Part shown: one piece after another, positions 25,698-34,349 of the stretch
Numbering within the stretch: position 1 is the first letter of the stretch
How the letters are laid out: the number at the start of each line of letters is the position of its first letter
Assembly: GCA_002425185.1 (NCBI GenBank)
Contig: DILT01000020.1
Coordinates: forward strand, 62,001-126,000
Source: Flammeovirgaceae bacterium UBA5585
GTDB lineage: Bacteria; Bacteroidota; Bacteroidia; Cytophagales; Cyclobacteriaceae
DNA length: 64,000 bases
Reading direction: 5' to 3'
The notes under the pieces: model-generated
The model's database searches: none
What the model saw: only the letters and a program-made list of their open reading frames with translations
What the model was told of the DNA's origin: nothing
Position numbers and translations under genes: made by a program

Positions 25698-28265
25698 TTA
25701 CCCTTCTTTTCGAAGCACCTGAAGTGGTGGAGTGGCGATCACTTCACGCGAATTCCACCACCCGATGACCATGGTTAGCAATACCACCCCAAGCGTGATG
25801 GTAACCACTTCCAGCCAGTTAAAGGCAAAGGTTATTTTAAAGAAAAAGGTGGTTAGCAGGTAGCCACCACCAAGGGAAAGCACCATACCGGTAAGCGCTG
25901 AGAATAAACCCAGGTAAGCATATTCAATAAGGGTAATGCGGGTAATCTGCTTTGTTCGTGCGCCAATGGTACGCAGCAATACATTTTCTTTCATACGAAC
26001 ATACTTGCTGTTAATAACCGCACCGGTTAATACCACAAGGCCCGTTATAATACTGAACAATGCCAGGAAACGGATAACGGCTCCCAACTTGTTGAACAAA
26101 TCGTTTACCGTGCTTAGTATTAACCGTAAATCAATAAGCGAAACATTCGGGTATTGCATGATAAGTTGCTGTTGAAATCGGTTGGCTGACTGCTGGTCAT
26201 CGATACGGGTTGCTGTAACATAAACTTGTGGAGCATCTTCCAGCACACCAGTCGGGAATACAAAGATGAAGTTGGGCGGATCTTTCGGCCAATTTACTTT
26301 TCGGATACCGCTGATACGAACTTTAACCGGAACGCCTTGAATATCGAACACCAACGAATCGCCTGCCTTCACGTCCAGTTCCTCATGCAGCCCTTCTGAG
26401 ATAGTAACCCACACCGAATCGCGGCCAAGGGTTTTGTGCTGCAATTCGCCACTCATAAGTTCTTCGGAAAGATGCAGGCTGTCGCGATACGTTACACGAT
26501 ATTCACGTGTCAAGGCCCAATTCGGAACACGGTCGGTAGTATCTTGCTGAACCTGTTCTACCGTTTTACCCTTCAATTCCTTTAACCGGCAGGTAACGAT
26601 AGGAACTACCTGGTTAACCGCCAGTTTATTCTCCTCCATTAATTTTACTACGCCATCTTTCTGCGAAGGCTGGATATCAAAAAGTATCGTGTTCGATTGA
26701 TTCTCCTGCCCGCTGAACTCTACCTGGCTGAGTAAACTTTTTTCAACAATATTAAGGGTGGTAATAATAAAAGCACCCAACCCAATCGCCACCATAAGCA
26801 CCCGTGTTTGATTATTAGGGCGATATAAATTAGACAACGCGTGTCGCCAGATAAAAGAAGAATTGGAGGGGAAAAATCTTCGCACCAGGTAAAGCAAAGC
26901 TATCGCCACCAAGGCAAGTGAACCAAGCGCAACAGCAAGGCCGGCAAAAAAAGAAAGGCCGATGAGCAGGTTGCGCGTTTGAAGTGCCGCAAACAACAGA
27001 GGGAACAGGGCAATAAGCACGATGACAAGTACGCGGGCTTTTGAAAATATCCTGGCCGGCTCAAAGTCGGCCCGTAAAACGGTTAAGGGCGGTACAAATC
27101 TTACCGCCATCAACGGAAGCATAGAAAACAAAAGCGATACAACGGTGCCCACCATAATGCCCTTCCAGAAAGATAGCCATGATACCGAAAAGCTGACTTC
27201 CACCGGTAGTAGTCCTTTAAACACAACCGGAATAATCTGTTGAATAGCCAAACCCAACGATGCACCCACCACGCTACCGATTATCCCCAATAAAAAGATC
27301 TGAATAAAATAAATGTTGAAAGCTTGCCAGCCGGACGATCCTACACAACGAAGCACAGCCACTTCATCACGTTTTTCACGTGCATAAATATGCACGGAAC
27401 TGGCCACGCCAATGCAACCCAGAATAAGTGCTACAAAGGCCAGTAAGGAAAAGAAACGGTATACCGATTGAAAGGCCTCCCCTAGTTCTTCTTTGCGTTC
27501 CTGAACGGTATCATACCCGTGTCCGTACTTTCGTACTTCTGTTTTAAGGGTTGTTACCAACAACTCGGTTTGTGCCTCACTCTCCGTTTTAAAGTAATTT
27601 CGATAATTTACACGACTGCCATACTGAACCAAACCGGTTGAATCGAGTTGCGCCATAGCAATGTAAACCGATGGCGTGAACGTGGATAAAATACCTCCAC
27701 CCCCGGGAATCTTTGTAACCACTCCGGCTACTTCAAAATAGGAATTACCAATGCGAATAGAATCGCCCGAGCTGACTTCATACTGGCTGGCCAGGGTTTC
27801 ATCGAGCAACGCATAACCTTCATTACGCATTTTTTGGTAAGCAGCAGGTGGCAGCGTTTCAATGCTACCGTAAAATGGAAAATCTCCTTCCAGCGACACC
27901 AGCCTGATTAAGCGTGATTGTCCGCTGTTAACAAACAATACCATCGAAGCCATATCGGCTTCGCGGGCTTGCGGAAACTTAGTGGAGTCAAAAAGAGAAA
28001 GAAGTTCAGGTTCAAATTTTTTATTTCCATTAACCACCAGGTCAGCCCCCAACAATTCTTTCGCATTGCGGTCTATATCCTGTTGCAATGATTCATTAAG
28101 TGAATCCAATGACACTACAGCGGCAATTCCGGTAATCAGCGATGCCGCAAATAAAAATAACCGTGAGAAATTATGACGGGCATCGCGCCACGCCATCGTC
28201 CACACCCAACGGTCCTGAAAAATATTGCGGGTTTTACGCTTAAGCTTTATGATGTACTCAATCAT
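25698..28265 (-). CDS. ABC transporter permease, FtsX/YbbP type
   Basis: An 855-residue inner-membrane permease with two FtsX domains. One transmembrane helix follows the N-terminal cytoplasmic basic stretch and a large periplasmic MacB-like domain comes after it. The first three-helix FtsX block is at about residues 270-400 and a central pair of helices at about 405-465. A second MacB-like periplasmic domain and a C-terminal FtsX block (about 715-850) follow. This double layout is that of YbbP-type permeases, not of short FtsX. It is paired with the ATPase gene by an ATGA overlap, and tesA is divergent, the same neighbourhood as E. coli tesA-ybbA-ybbP. The exported substrate is unknown. Confidence 0.92.
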   Translation of the reverse strand: MIEYIIKLKRKTRNIFQDRWVWTMAWRDARHNFSRLFLFAASLITGIAAVVSLDSLNESLQQDIDRNAKELLGADLVVNGNKKFEPELLSLFDSTKFPQAREADMASMVLFVNSGQSRLIRLVSLEGDFPFYGSIETLPPAAYQKMRNEGYALLDETLASQYEVSSGDSIRIGNSYFEVAGVVTKIPGGGGILSTFTPSVYIAMAQLDSTGLVQYGSRVNYRNYFKTESEAQTELLVTTLKTEVRKYGHGYDTVQERKEELGEAFQSVYRFFSLLAFVALILGCIGVASSVHIYAREKRDEVAVLRCVGSSGWQAFNIYFIQIFLLGIIGSVVGASLGLAIQQIIPVVFKGLLPVEVSFSVSWLSFWKGIMVGTVVSLLFSMLPLMAVRFVPPLTVLRADFEPARIFSKARVLVIVLIALFPLLFAALQTRNLLIGLSFFAGLAVALGSLALVAIALLYLVRRFFPSNSSFIWRHALSNLYRPNNQTRVLMVAIGLGAFIITTLNIVEKSLLSQVEFSGQENQSNTILFDIQPSQKDGVVKLMEENKLAVNQVVPIVTCRLKELKGKTVEQVQQDTTDRVPNWALTREYRVTYRDSLHLSEELMSGELQHKTLGRDSVWVTISEGLHEELDVKAGDSLVFDIQGVPVKVRISGIRKVNWPKDPPNFIFVFPTGVLEDAPQVYVTATRIDDQQSANRFQQQLIMQYPNVSLIDLRLILSTVNDLFNKLGAVIRFLALFSIITGLVVLTGAVINSKYVRMKENVLLRTIGARTKQITRITLIEYAYLGLFSALTGMVLSLGGGYLLTTFFFKITFAFNWLEVVTITLGVVLLTMVIGWWNSREVIATPPLQVLRKEG

Positions 28266-28954
28266 AAAGCAGCAACAATTTCTTCTTCAACCAATTTTCC
28301 GCCCTTCATGCGTAAAATGCGTTCGGTTTTTCGGGCCAACTCCAGGTTATGCGTTACTAATACCAGCGTAGTGCCTTGTTCTTTGTTGAGGGTAAACAGC
28401 AAATCAGTAATATGATGGGAGTTTTCTTCATCCAGGTTACCGGTTGGCTCATCGGCAAAAAGAATTTTAGGATCGGTAATAAAAGCACGTGCCATGGCCA
28501 CACGTTGTTGCTCTCCGCCAGACAACTGTGACGGATAGTGGTGAAGTCTGCCGTCCAGCCCCACACGTGCCAATAATTCCTTTGCTTTCGCAGAAACGTT
28601 TTTCTCTCCGCGAAGCTCAAGGGGTACCATCACATTTTCCAAAGCGGTAAGGGTAGCCAGCAACTGGAAATTCTGAAACACAAAACCCACATATTGATTG
28701 CGGATATAGGCCCGGTCATCCTCGCTCATGGCATTGAGTTTAAAACCCATTAACGAAATGGTTCCGCTGCTGGCCACATCCAACCCGGCACACAGGCCCA
28801 ACAAGGTTGTTTTGCCGCTACCGGATGGCCCGATAATGGCTAGTGTATTGCCCTGGTGTACGGAGAAACTCACCCTGTCTAAAACAGTAAGTTGGGTATT
28901 GCCGGAGGGGTACGATTTGGTTAATTCTTCTGCGTGGAGAACAAGCTGGGCCAT
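28262..28954 (-). CDS. ABC transporter ATP-binding protein (YbbA/LolD type)
   Basis: A 230-residue ATPase with Walker A IGPSGSGKTTLLG, Q-loop VFQNFQLLATLT, signature LSGGEQQRVAMARAF, Walker B KILFADEPTGNLD and switch His in VLVTHNLE. It belongs to the MacB/LolD/YbbA subgroup, which works with FtsX-type permeases in mechanotransmission or lipoprotein-type transport. The stop overlaps the permease start. It is divergently arranged with tesA, 90 bases away. Confidence 0.95.
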   Translation of the reverse strand: MAQLVLHAEELTKSYPSGNTQLTVLDRVSFSVHQGNTLAIIGPSGSGKTTLLGLCAGLDVASSGTISLMGFKLNAMSEDDRAYIRNQYVGFVFQNFQLLATLTALENVMVPLELRGEKNVSAKAKELLARVGLDGRLHHYPSQLSGGEQQRVAMARAFITDPKILFADEPTGNLDEENSHHITDLLFTLNKEQGTTLVLVTHNLELARKTERILRMKGGKLVEEEIVAAL

Positions 28955-29044
28955 AGAATGATTATCAGATTACAGAATTCGATTGACGATGTTGCAAGTT
29001 AAACTAACTTTAAACCTTTAACGTTTAACCCTTAAACTAATTCC

Positions 29045-29653
29045 ATGGTCGGAAAGTTTAGCTGGATTATTGTATCTCTGTTGTTTCTTCAAGGTTCAAC
29101 TACGGTGAAAACCATTATGTTTTATGGCGATAGCCTTACGGCCGGGTACGGCCTGTCTACCGAAGAAGCTTTTCCTGCCCTGCTTGAAAAAAAGCTGAAT
29201 GCCCAATCGACCCGATGCAAGGTAATTAATGCCGGGTTGAGCGGTGAGACTTCGGCCGGTGGATTATCCCGTATCGACTGGGTGCTGCGCCAACCGGTTG
29301 ATATTTTTGTGTTGGAACTGGGCGGCAATGATGGTTTGCGTGGCCTTCCGCTTGAGCAAACCAAAGCCAACCTGCAGGCCATTATTGACAAAGTGAAAGT
29401 GAAAAACCCTACTGCCAAAATTGTTGTAGCGGGCATGATGGTACCACCCAATATGGGAAGAGACTACACCACACAATTTAAAGATGTATTTCCTGAACTG
29501 GCTAAGAAAAATAGAGCAACATTAATTCCCTTTTTACTGGAAGGTGTGGGCGGAAATGAAAAACTCAATCTTCCTGATGGTATTCACCCGAATGTAGAGG
29601 GGCACAAAATTATTGCCGATAACCTGGTGAAGGTTATAGGACCCCTGTTATAA
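29045..29653 (+). CDS. tesA: TesA-like SGNH arylesterase/lysophospholipase
   Basis: A 202-residue SGNH hydrolase. A short signal-like leader (residues 1-20) points to periplasmic export. Block I is MFYGDSLTAGYG with the catalytic Ser, block II INAGLSGETSAGG, block III ELGGNDGLRG with the oxyanion Asn, and block V DGIHPNVEGHK with the Asp-x-x-His pair. It hydrolyses acyl esters or thioesters in the family. Its neighbourhood with the FtsX permease and ATPase matches the E. coli tesA-ybbA-ybbP cluster. The 3' end overlaps the convergent esterase gene by six bases. Confidence 0.93.
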   Translation: MVGKFSWIIVSLLFLQGSTTVKTIMFYGDSLTAGYGLSTEEAFPALLEKKLNAQSTRCKVINAGLSGETSAGGLSRIDWVLRQPVDIFVLELGGNDGLRGLPLEQTKANLQAIIDKVKVKNPTAKIVVAGMMVPPNMGRDYTTQFKDVFPELAKKNRATLIPFLLEGVGGNEKLNLPDGIHPNVEGHKIIADNLVKVIGPLL

Positions 29654-30523
29654 TTTCTTCAGGCATTCAAATAAAAAATTAAGGACATCCTGTGTTACCG
29701 GATCGTCATCTCTTCCAAATTCTCGATGCATTGACAGACTATTTTTCTTAGGGTATCCCTTTATTTGAACCGTGATGTCTGATTCTTTAAATTTTCGAGC
29801 AAGGTTGACTGCATCACTTTCTGTTGGAGTTTTGCTACCGGAGTATGCCAGAAAAATAGGTGGTGTAACCATGCCAGGTTTGATGTGGGTAACGGGCGAG
29901 GCTTCGTCCCACTCTTTTTGTGTAAGCCCAAATGTATCCAAACACCAATCTTTTACCTTGTTGTTGTTGTCGGGTATAATTTTGGCAACATCAAAGCCGA
30001 GGCCGTCAATCGATACTACGCCTTTGATCATATCCAGTGAACCCTCGGCCTGTTTCATATAATCTTCATTCACCGTAATCATCACCGACATCTGTGCGCC
30101 TGAGGCATAGCCCATCAAAAATATTTTATCCTTATCGCCACTGTAATGCACGATGTTATTGTACACCCAAACCAATGCATTGGCTACATCCTGCATATGG
30201 CCCGGGTGCTTAACATCAGGCGAAAGCCTGTGATTGATGCTGATAAAAATATAGCCCTTTGAGGTGAAAAGTTCCGGTTTAATACCCACATCACTCTTAT
30301 CACCAAACGCCCAAAGGCCTCCGTGAACCCATATAATAACGGGTGATTTGCTTCCCTTTTTAGGCATATAAATGTCCAGGGAGTTAAGCCTTGCATCCTT
30401 AGCTAATTTGGAATATGGAAGATCAAGCACTTTAAAATAAGGACCGGTGTCGCCTTTACGCTGACCCCATACGGTGAGGGTATACAACAAAGCGCAAAAA
30501 ATTAATAAACGCTTAACAGGCAT
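29648..30523 (-). CDS. Secreted alpha/beta-hydrolase (BD-FAE-like), altered nucleophile elbow
   Basis: A 291-residue protein with a signal peptide (residues 1-20, ending VWGQ). The alpha/beta-hydrolase features of the feruloyl-esterase/carboxylesterase group are clear: the oxyanion strand SPVIIWVHGGLWAFGDKSD, then YIFISINHRLSPDVKHPGHMQDV, and a late His in LSMHREFG. The nucleophile elbow should read GxSxG (usually GHSAGA), but here it reads G138-Y-A-S-G142-A. Position 140 is Ala, and Ser has moved to 141. It may be catalytically dead or use a shifted Ser. The reading frame is clean on both sides, so this is not a frameshift. Confidence 0.85.
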   Translation of the reverse strand: MPVKRLLIFCALLYTLTVWGQRKGDTGPYFKVLDLPYSKLAKDARLNSLDIYMPKKGSKSPVIIWVHGGLWAFGDKSDVGIKPELFTSKGYIFISINHRLSPDVKHPGHMQDVANALVWVYNNIVHYSGDKDKIFLMGYASGAQMSVMITVNEDYMKQAEGSLDMIKGVVSIDGLGFDVAKIIPDNNNKVKDWCLDTFGLTQKEWDEASPVTHIKPGMVTPPIFLAYSGSKTPTESDAVNLARKFKESDITVQIKGYPKKNSLSMHREFGRDDDPVTQDVLNFLFECLKKL

Positions 30524-30632
30524 ATAGATAAATAGAATTGAACATTGTCGCCTAATTCGCAGTTAAAATATCAATTATTTGGCCAAAAAAATAATTACTG
30601 AACCACCTCATTCCCCTATTTTCGCCCCCCTG

Positions 30633-31844
30633 ATGAAAAACGAAAGACTCCTGCTGATCATATTGGCTGCTGCCATGTTCACACACATTATGGATTTTAT
30701 GATCATGATGCCGCTAAGCCCCTCATTGATGAGCATTTTTGATATTGACGCACAGCAATTCAGTTTGCTGGTATCGTCCTACACCATTACTGCAGGCGTA
30801 ACCGGTTTTCTGGCGGCTTTTCGCATTGACCGCTATGATCGTAAAAGCATGATGCTGGTGATGTACTTTGGTTTTACCATAGGTACACTTGCTTGCGCTG
30901 TGGCTCCCTCGTATTTCTTTCTGCTTATTGCACGTTCTGCTGCTGGTGCTTTTGGTGGTGTTTTAGGCGCGCTGATCTTATCGATTGTCAGCGATGCCAT
31001 TCCGCTTGAGCGAAGGGCCAGTGGCCTGGGTATTGTGATGGCCTCCTTTTCGGTAGCCTCTGTTTTTGGTGTTCCGTTCGGGTTATTTCTGGCCAGCAAA
31101 TTCAGCTGGCACGCACCCTTCCTATTTCTGGGAATCCTGGCCGCAATCATCTTTGGTTTGATGTTCTGGTTTATTCCTCCGCTTCGGGCACACCTGGATG
31201 CCGGTAACGGAATCAAAAAACCGATGGAGATTCTAAAGAACATTTTTGGTCAGCGAAACACGCGCCTGGGACTAACCTTCGCTGCTGTACTAACCCTCGG
31301 CCATTTTACTATTGTTCCCTTTATTGCGGCCTACATGGTAGGAAATGTAGGCTTCACTAACGATGAACTTGCGTATATCTATTTGGTAGGTGGTGCACTA
31401 ACCATTTTCTTTTCGCCATGGGTAGGCAAAATGGCCGATAAACACGGACGATTAAAAATCTTTACCATCTTCGGCAGCCTGGTGATCATTCCGATTGTAA
31501 TCATCACCAACATGCCGCCCACACCCTTATGGGCAGCACTGATTGTAGCCGGTATATTTTTTATTTTTAGTAACGGACGCATGGTCCCTTCAACCACTAT
31601 GGAAACGGCAATCATAAGCCCGGAAAGTCGTGGAAGTTACATGAGCATACGGTCATCGGTACAACAGCTAACCTCAGGACTGGCTTCCTTTGTTGCGGGA
31701 ACTATCATCAGCGAAAAGGCCTCAGTATTTGGACCGGATGCGAAAGCATTGGTGAATTATGGTTATGTAGGATTAATTGCCGTTTTCTTCAGCCTGGTAT
31801 CGTTGTGGTTAGCCCGAAAACTTCAGGTAGCGCAAGGTGCCTAA
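30633..31844 (+). CDS. MFS transporter (drug/sugar efflux type)
   Basis: A 403-residue protein with 12 predicted transmembrane segments, of the DHA1-like major facilitator group. The motif-A region between helices 2 and 3 is AAFRIDRYDRKSMML, and a second half-repeat is present (GKMADKHGRLKIF). Substrates of this group are drugs, sugars or metabolites, and nothing narrows it further. The ATG at 30633 (MKNERLLLIILAAAMFTHIMDFM) is preferred to an in-frame TTG 54 bases upstream, which would add a proline-rich tail with no conserved look. Confidence 0.87.
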   Translation: MKNERLLLIILAAAMFTHIMDFMIMMPLSPSLMSIFDIDAQQFSLLVSSYTITAGVTGFLAAFRIDRYDRKSMMLVMYFGFTIGTLACAVAPSYFFLLIARSAAGAFGGVLGALILSIVSDAIPLERRASGLGIVMASFSVASVFGVPFGLFLASKFSWHAPFLFLGILAAIIFGLMFWFIPPLRAHLDAGNGIKKPMEILKNIFGQRNTRLGLTFAAVLTLGHFTIVPFIAAYMVGNVGFTNDELAYIYLVGGALTIFFSPWVGKMADKHGRLKIFTIFGSLVIIPIVIITNMPPTPLWAALIVAGIFFIFSNGRMVPSTTMETAIISPESRGSYMSIRSSVQQLTSGLASFVAGTIISEKASVFGPDAKALVNYGYVGLIAVFFSLVSLWLARKLQVAQGA

Positions 31845-31865
31845 ATAAACTTTTCTTTTACTTTC

Positions 31866-31879
31866 TTGATCATGATCAA
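31866..31879. promoter_or_regulatory. FNR/CRP-type operator
   Basis: TTGATCATGATCAA is a perfect match to the Fnr consensus TTGAT-N4-ATCAA and sits in a 16-base perfect palindrome (31865-31880). It lies 49 bases before the ATG of the ABA4-like gene, a reasonable distance for an activator site. The 84-base gap after the MFS gene holds nothing else notable. Confidence 0.55.
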
Positions 31880-31928
31880 GGTAAACTTCTGATATCGTTG
31901 TAAGCTTTGTACTATAAATATATTGCCT

Positions 31929-32363
31929 ATGAACCCCGACAAATTATTTCTCATCTGCAACAACCTGGCATTAGCAGGCTGGCTTCTGATGGTTGTTGCG
32001 CCACGCTGGAAATGGACGTTTAACATTATCATAACCGGTGGGGTAACTCTGTTATTAAGCGCCATTTACCTGACTTTGATTGTTCTCTATTTTGGCACAG
32101 CCGAAGGAAATTTCAGTTCGCTATCAGGTGTAATGAAATTGTTTGAGAACCGAGAAGCAGTACTGGGCGGCTGGGTGCATTATCTGGCCTTTGATATGTT
32201 CGTTGGCACATGGATGCTCAGCAACAGTCAGAAGCTTGGCATTAAGCATTGGTGGATTATTCCATGCCTGTTTTTCACCTTTATGCTAGGTCCCATCGGA
32301 TTGATACTATACTTCATTGTGCGTGCCATTCACACCAAAAAAATTCTTCATGAAAATTTTTGA
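31929..32363 (+). CDS. ABA4-like (DUF4281) membrane protein
   Basis: A 144-residue integral membrane protein with four hydrophobic segments. The family signature is GGWVHYLAFDMFVGTWMLSNS at about residues 77-97, followed by MLGPIGLILYFIVRA. It is homologous to plant ABA4/neoxanthin-synthase-related proteins (DUF4281), but the role in bacteria is not known. The ATG at 31929 is preferred over the TTG six bases upstream. The 3' end overlaps the next gene by 14 bases. An FNR-like box lies just upstream, suggesting control by oxygen or redox state. Confidence 0.85.
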   Translation: MNPDKLFLICNNLALAGWLLMVVAPRWKWTFNIIITGGVTLLLSAIYLTLIVLYFGTAEGNFSSLSGVMKLFENREAVLGGWVHYLAFDMFVGTWMLSNSQKLGIKHWWIIPCLFFTFMLGPIGLILYFIVRAIHTKKILHENF

Positions 32364-33132
32364 CTTTTTTCTGAAGATCAGAAAGTTGAATCCACCCCTG
32401 TACTACGCAGGATTGGTGCATGCCGGATTGTTTTTGATCTTCATTCCATTGTACACGCTTGACGATCGCCTGATAACCGGCATTAATGCCTGGATAAAGC
32501 CCATGAAGTTTGCGTTATCGATTACTATTTATTTGTGGACGTTCGCCTGGCTGTTGCAGTATGTACAGTCTGTAAAAAAAGTAAAATTCATCAGTTGGGG
32601 AATCATCGTATGCATGGTTGTAGAAATGGTGATCATAACCCTGCAAGCTGCGCGGGGCGTGCCCTCGCATTTTAATATCACCTCTGTTCAGAATGCGATT
32701 CTGTTCAGCACAATGGGAACCTTCATAGGAATCAATACTTTATTAGTGCTCTACGTTTTCATTTTATTTTTTACAAAGGCCGTAACTATTTCTGATCGCA
32801 TAACACGTGTTGCCTGGCAAGCCGGATTACTTTTATTTTTTCTTGGAGGTATATCGGGTGGACTTATGGTAACTAATTTAGCCCATACCGTTGGCGCCCC
32901 GGATGGCGGGCCTGGATTACCCTTTGTTAATTGGAGTACAGTGGCCGGTGATATCCGTGTAGCACACTTCATAACCCTGCACGGTTTACAACTTGTACCG
33001 CTATTTATATTTTCGTTTCGTGAGCGGGTTAAATTTCAATTACCCTTTGCGCTGATGACATTCGTTTTGTATTCAGTACTTTGTATTGCCTTGCATCTTC
33101 TTGCTTTCGCTGGCAAGCCGTTATTCAGTTAG
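32350..33132 (+). CDS. Hypothetical polytopic membrane protein
   Basis: A 260-residue protein with about seven hydrophobic helices and short loops. I do not recognise a family. It has SFRERVKF-type basic cytoplasmic loops, GINAWIKPMKFALSI near residue 45, and GGISGGLMVTNLAHTVGAPDGGPGLPF in a central loop that could be a cofactor or ligand region. The ATG at 32350 overlaps the ABA4-like gene, so the two form one unit behind the FNR-like box. Its end overlaps the convergent DUF1295 gene by eight bases. Confidence 0.75.
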   Translation: MKIFDFFLKIRKLNPPLYYAGLVHAGLFLIFIPLYTLDDRLITGINAWIKPMKFALSITIYLWTFAWLLQYVQSVKKVKFISWGIIVCMVVEMVIITLQAARGVPSHFNITSVQNAILFSTMGTFIGINTLLVLYVFILFFTKAVTISDRITRVAWQAGLLLFFLGGISGGLMVTNLAHTVGAPDGGPGLPFVNWSTVAGDIRVAHFITLHGLQLVPLFIFSFRERVKFQLPFALMTFVLYSVLCIALHLLAFAGKPLFS

Positions 33133-33901
33133 TGCATGTATGCGGCTTTGGGCGGTAGCGGAAAAATACTGAAGTTCTTTTTTTGTATGCTTCGAACTCC
33201 GGATTACCTGCATATTTGCGTTCGAGCATCGGCACCCCGGAAACATAGCGCACCAGGTAGGTAATGGTCAACGGACCGGCAATGGTCATCCAGCCTCCGG
33301 GCAAAGTAACAGCCATGATAAAAATTCCCCACCATTGCACCACTTCACCAAAATAATTTGGGTGACGTGTGTAACGCCACAATCCGGTGGATATAATTTT
33401 CCCTTTGTTTTCAGGTTTGGATTTGAATTGCTTTAACTGATAGTCTCCTGCGCTCTCAAAGTAAAAACCTGTAAGCCAAATTAAAATACCAGCACCATCA
33501 AGAAAATGAAAACGAAAAGCTGAATGAGCATTAATATAGATTACCGGTAATAAGGTTATAAAAAGAAATAATCCCTGGAGCATAAATACCTGAAGAAAAC
33601 TGCGCAGGTAAAAATGCTTCCACTCCATACGCCATTGGTGGTACCGAAAATCTTCCGTCTTGCCCTTATTCCGAAGAAAGATATGCCACGACAATCGAAG
33701 GCCCCAAATTGTAACCATCATGTTAACCAGTAATGCCTTTAGTGATTGATCAGACAGAAAATATGAAAACCAGGCCACGACTACAAAGCCTAAACCCCAC
33801 GCAATGTCAGCCACATCATTACGTTTGATACATATGGAAACTACAAACCAAAACAGCATGTAGCTGAATACTACCAACGCAAGGATCAGGTAATGATTCA
33901 T
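33125..33901 (-). CDS. DUF1295 / steroid 5-alpha-reductase-like membrane protein
   Basis: A 258-residue membrane protein. The C-terminal signature STGLWRYTRHPNYFGEVVQWWGIF at about residues 167-190 is shared by isoprenylcysteine methyltransferase-like and 5-alpha-reductase-like enzymes, where it forms part of the cofactor site. DIAWGLGFV near residue 33 is typical of DUF1295. The substrate is unknown; an NAD(P)H-linked lipid or sterol-like reduction is the family-level guess. It is coupled to the upstream DUF2177 gene by an ATGA overlap. Confidence 0.88.
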   Translation of the reverse strand: MNHYLILALVVFSYMLFWFVVSICIKRNDVADIAWGLGFVVVAWFSYFLSDQSLKALLVNMMVTIWGLRLSWHIFLRNKGKTEDFRYHQWRMEWKHFYLRSFLQVFMLQGLFLFITLLPVIYINAHSAFRFHFLDGAGILIWLTGFYFESAGDYQLKQFKSKPENKGKIISTGLWRYTRHPNYFGEVVQWWGIFIMAVTLPGGWMTIAGPLTITYLVRYVSGVPMLERKYAGNPEFEAYKKRTSVFFRYRPKPHTCTN

Positions 33902-34296
33902 AGTCCGAGCTTAACTGCAATGAAGTAAGTAGCCGTTGCTACATTGGCTGAGAGCACTGTGCCCCACAGCATATCCACTACCACCATTTTTACCGGCCAG
34001 TCTTTAAGGGTGGCAAGGTTAGTAAGATCATAGGTAGCATAGGTGATCAATCCGAAAAAAGCGCCCATCCAAAGTGCTCGTGTCCATTCCTTCTTTTCAA
34101 CGGAGGGTGCAATAACAAATACTACAAGTCCGAGGAGGAAAAGCAAATAAAAGATGATCGCGGCTGTCCAGTTTACATCGGGCTTCATTAAGAAGCCGAT
34201 CTGGTTTTTATAGAAATCACGGGCAATGAAGCCAATCCAGAGTATGTCAATGGCGAAGAATACCGGAAGGGCAATGGCGTAGAGTTTTAGCATCAT
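33898..34296 (-). CDS. DUF2177 family membrane protein
   Basis: A 132-residue protein with four hydrophobic helices. AIDILWIGFIARDFYKNQIGFLMKPDVNW near the N-terminus and AFFGLITYATYDLTNLATLKDWP in the middle are the DUF2177 signature. Members are often encoded beside DUF1295 proteins, as here, which suggests a shared membrane-lipid function; that is inference. A 53-base gap separates it from the TRAP operon end upstream in the window. Confidence 0.87.
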   Translation of the reverse strand: MMLKLYAIALPVFFAIDILWIGFIARDFYKNQIGFLMKPDVNWTAAIIFYLLFLLGLVVFVIAPSVEKKEWTRALWMGAFFGLITYATYDLTNLATLKDWPVKMVVVDMLWGTVLSANVATATYFIAVKLGL

Positions 34297-34349
34297 GGTG
34301 ATCTAACAAACTAAGACGCTATTAAGTTTTGTTGACTAAGCGGGATTAC

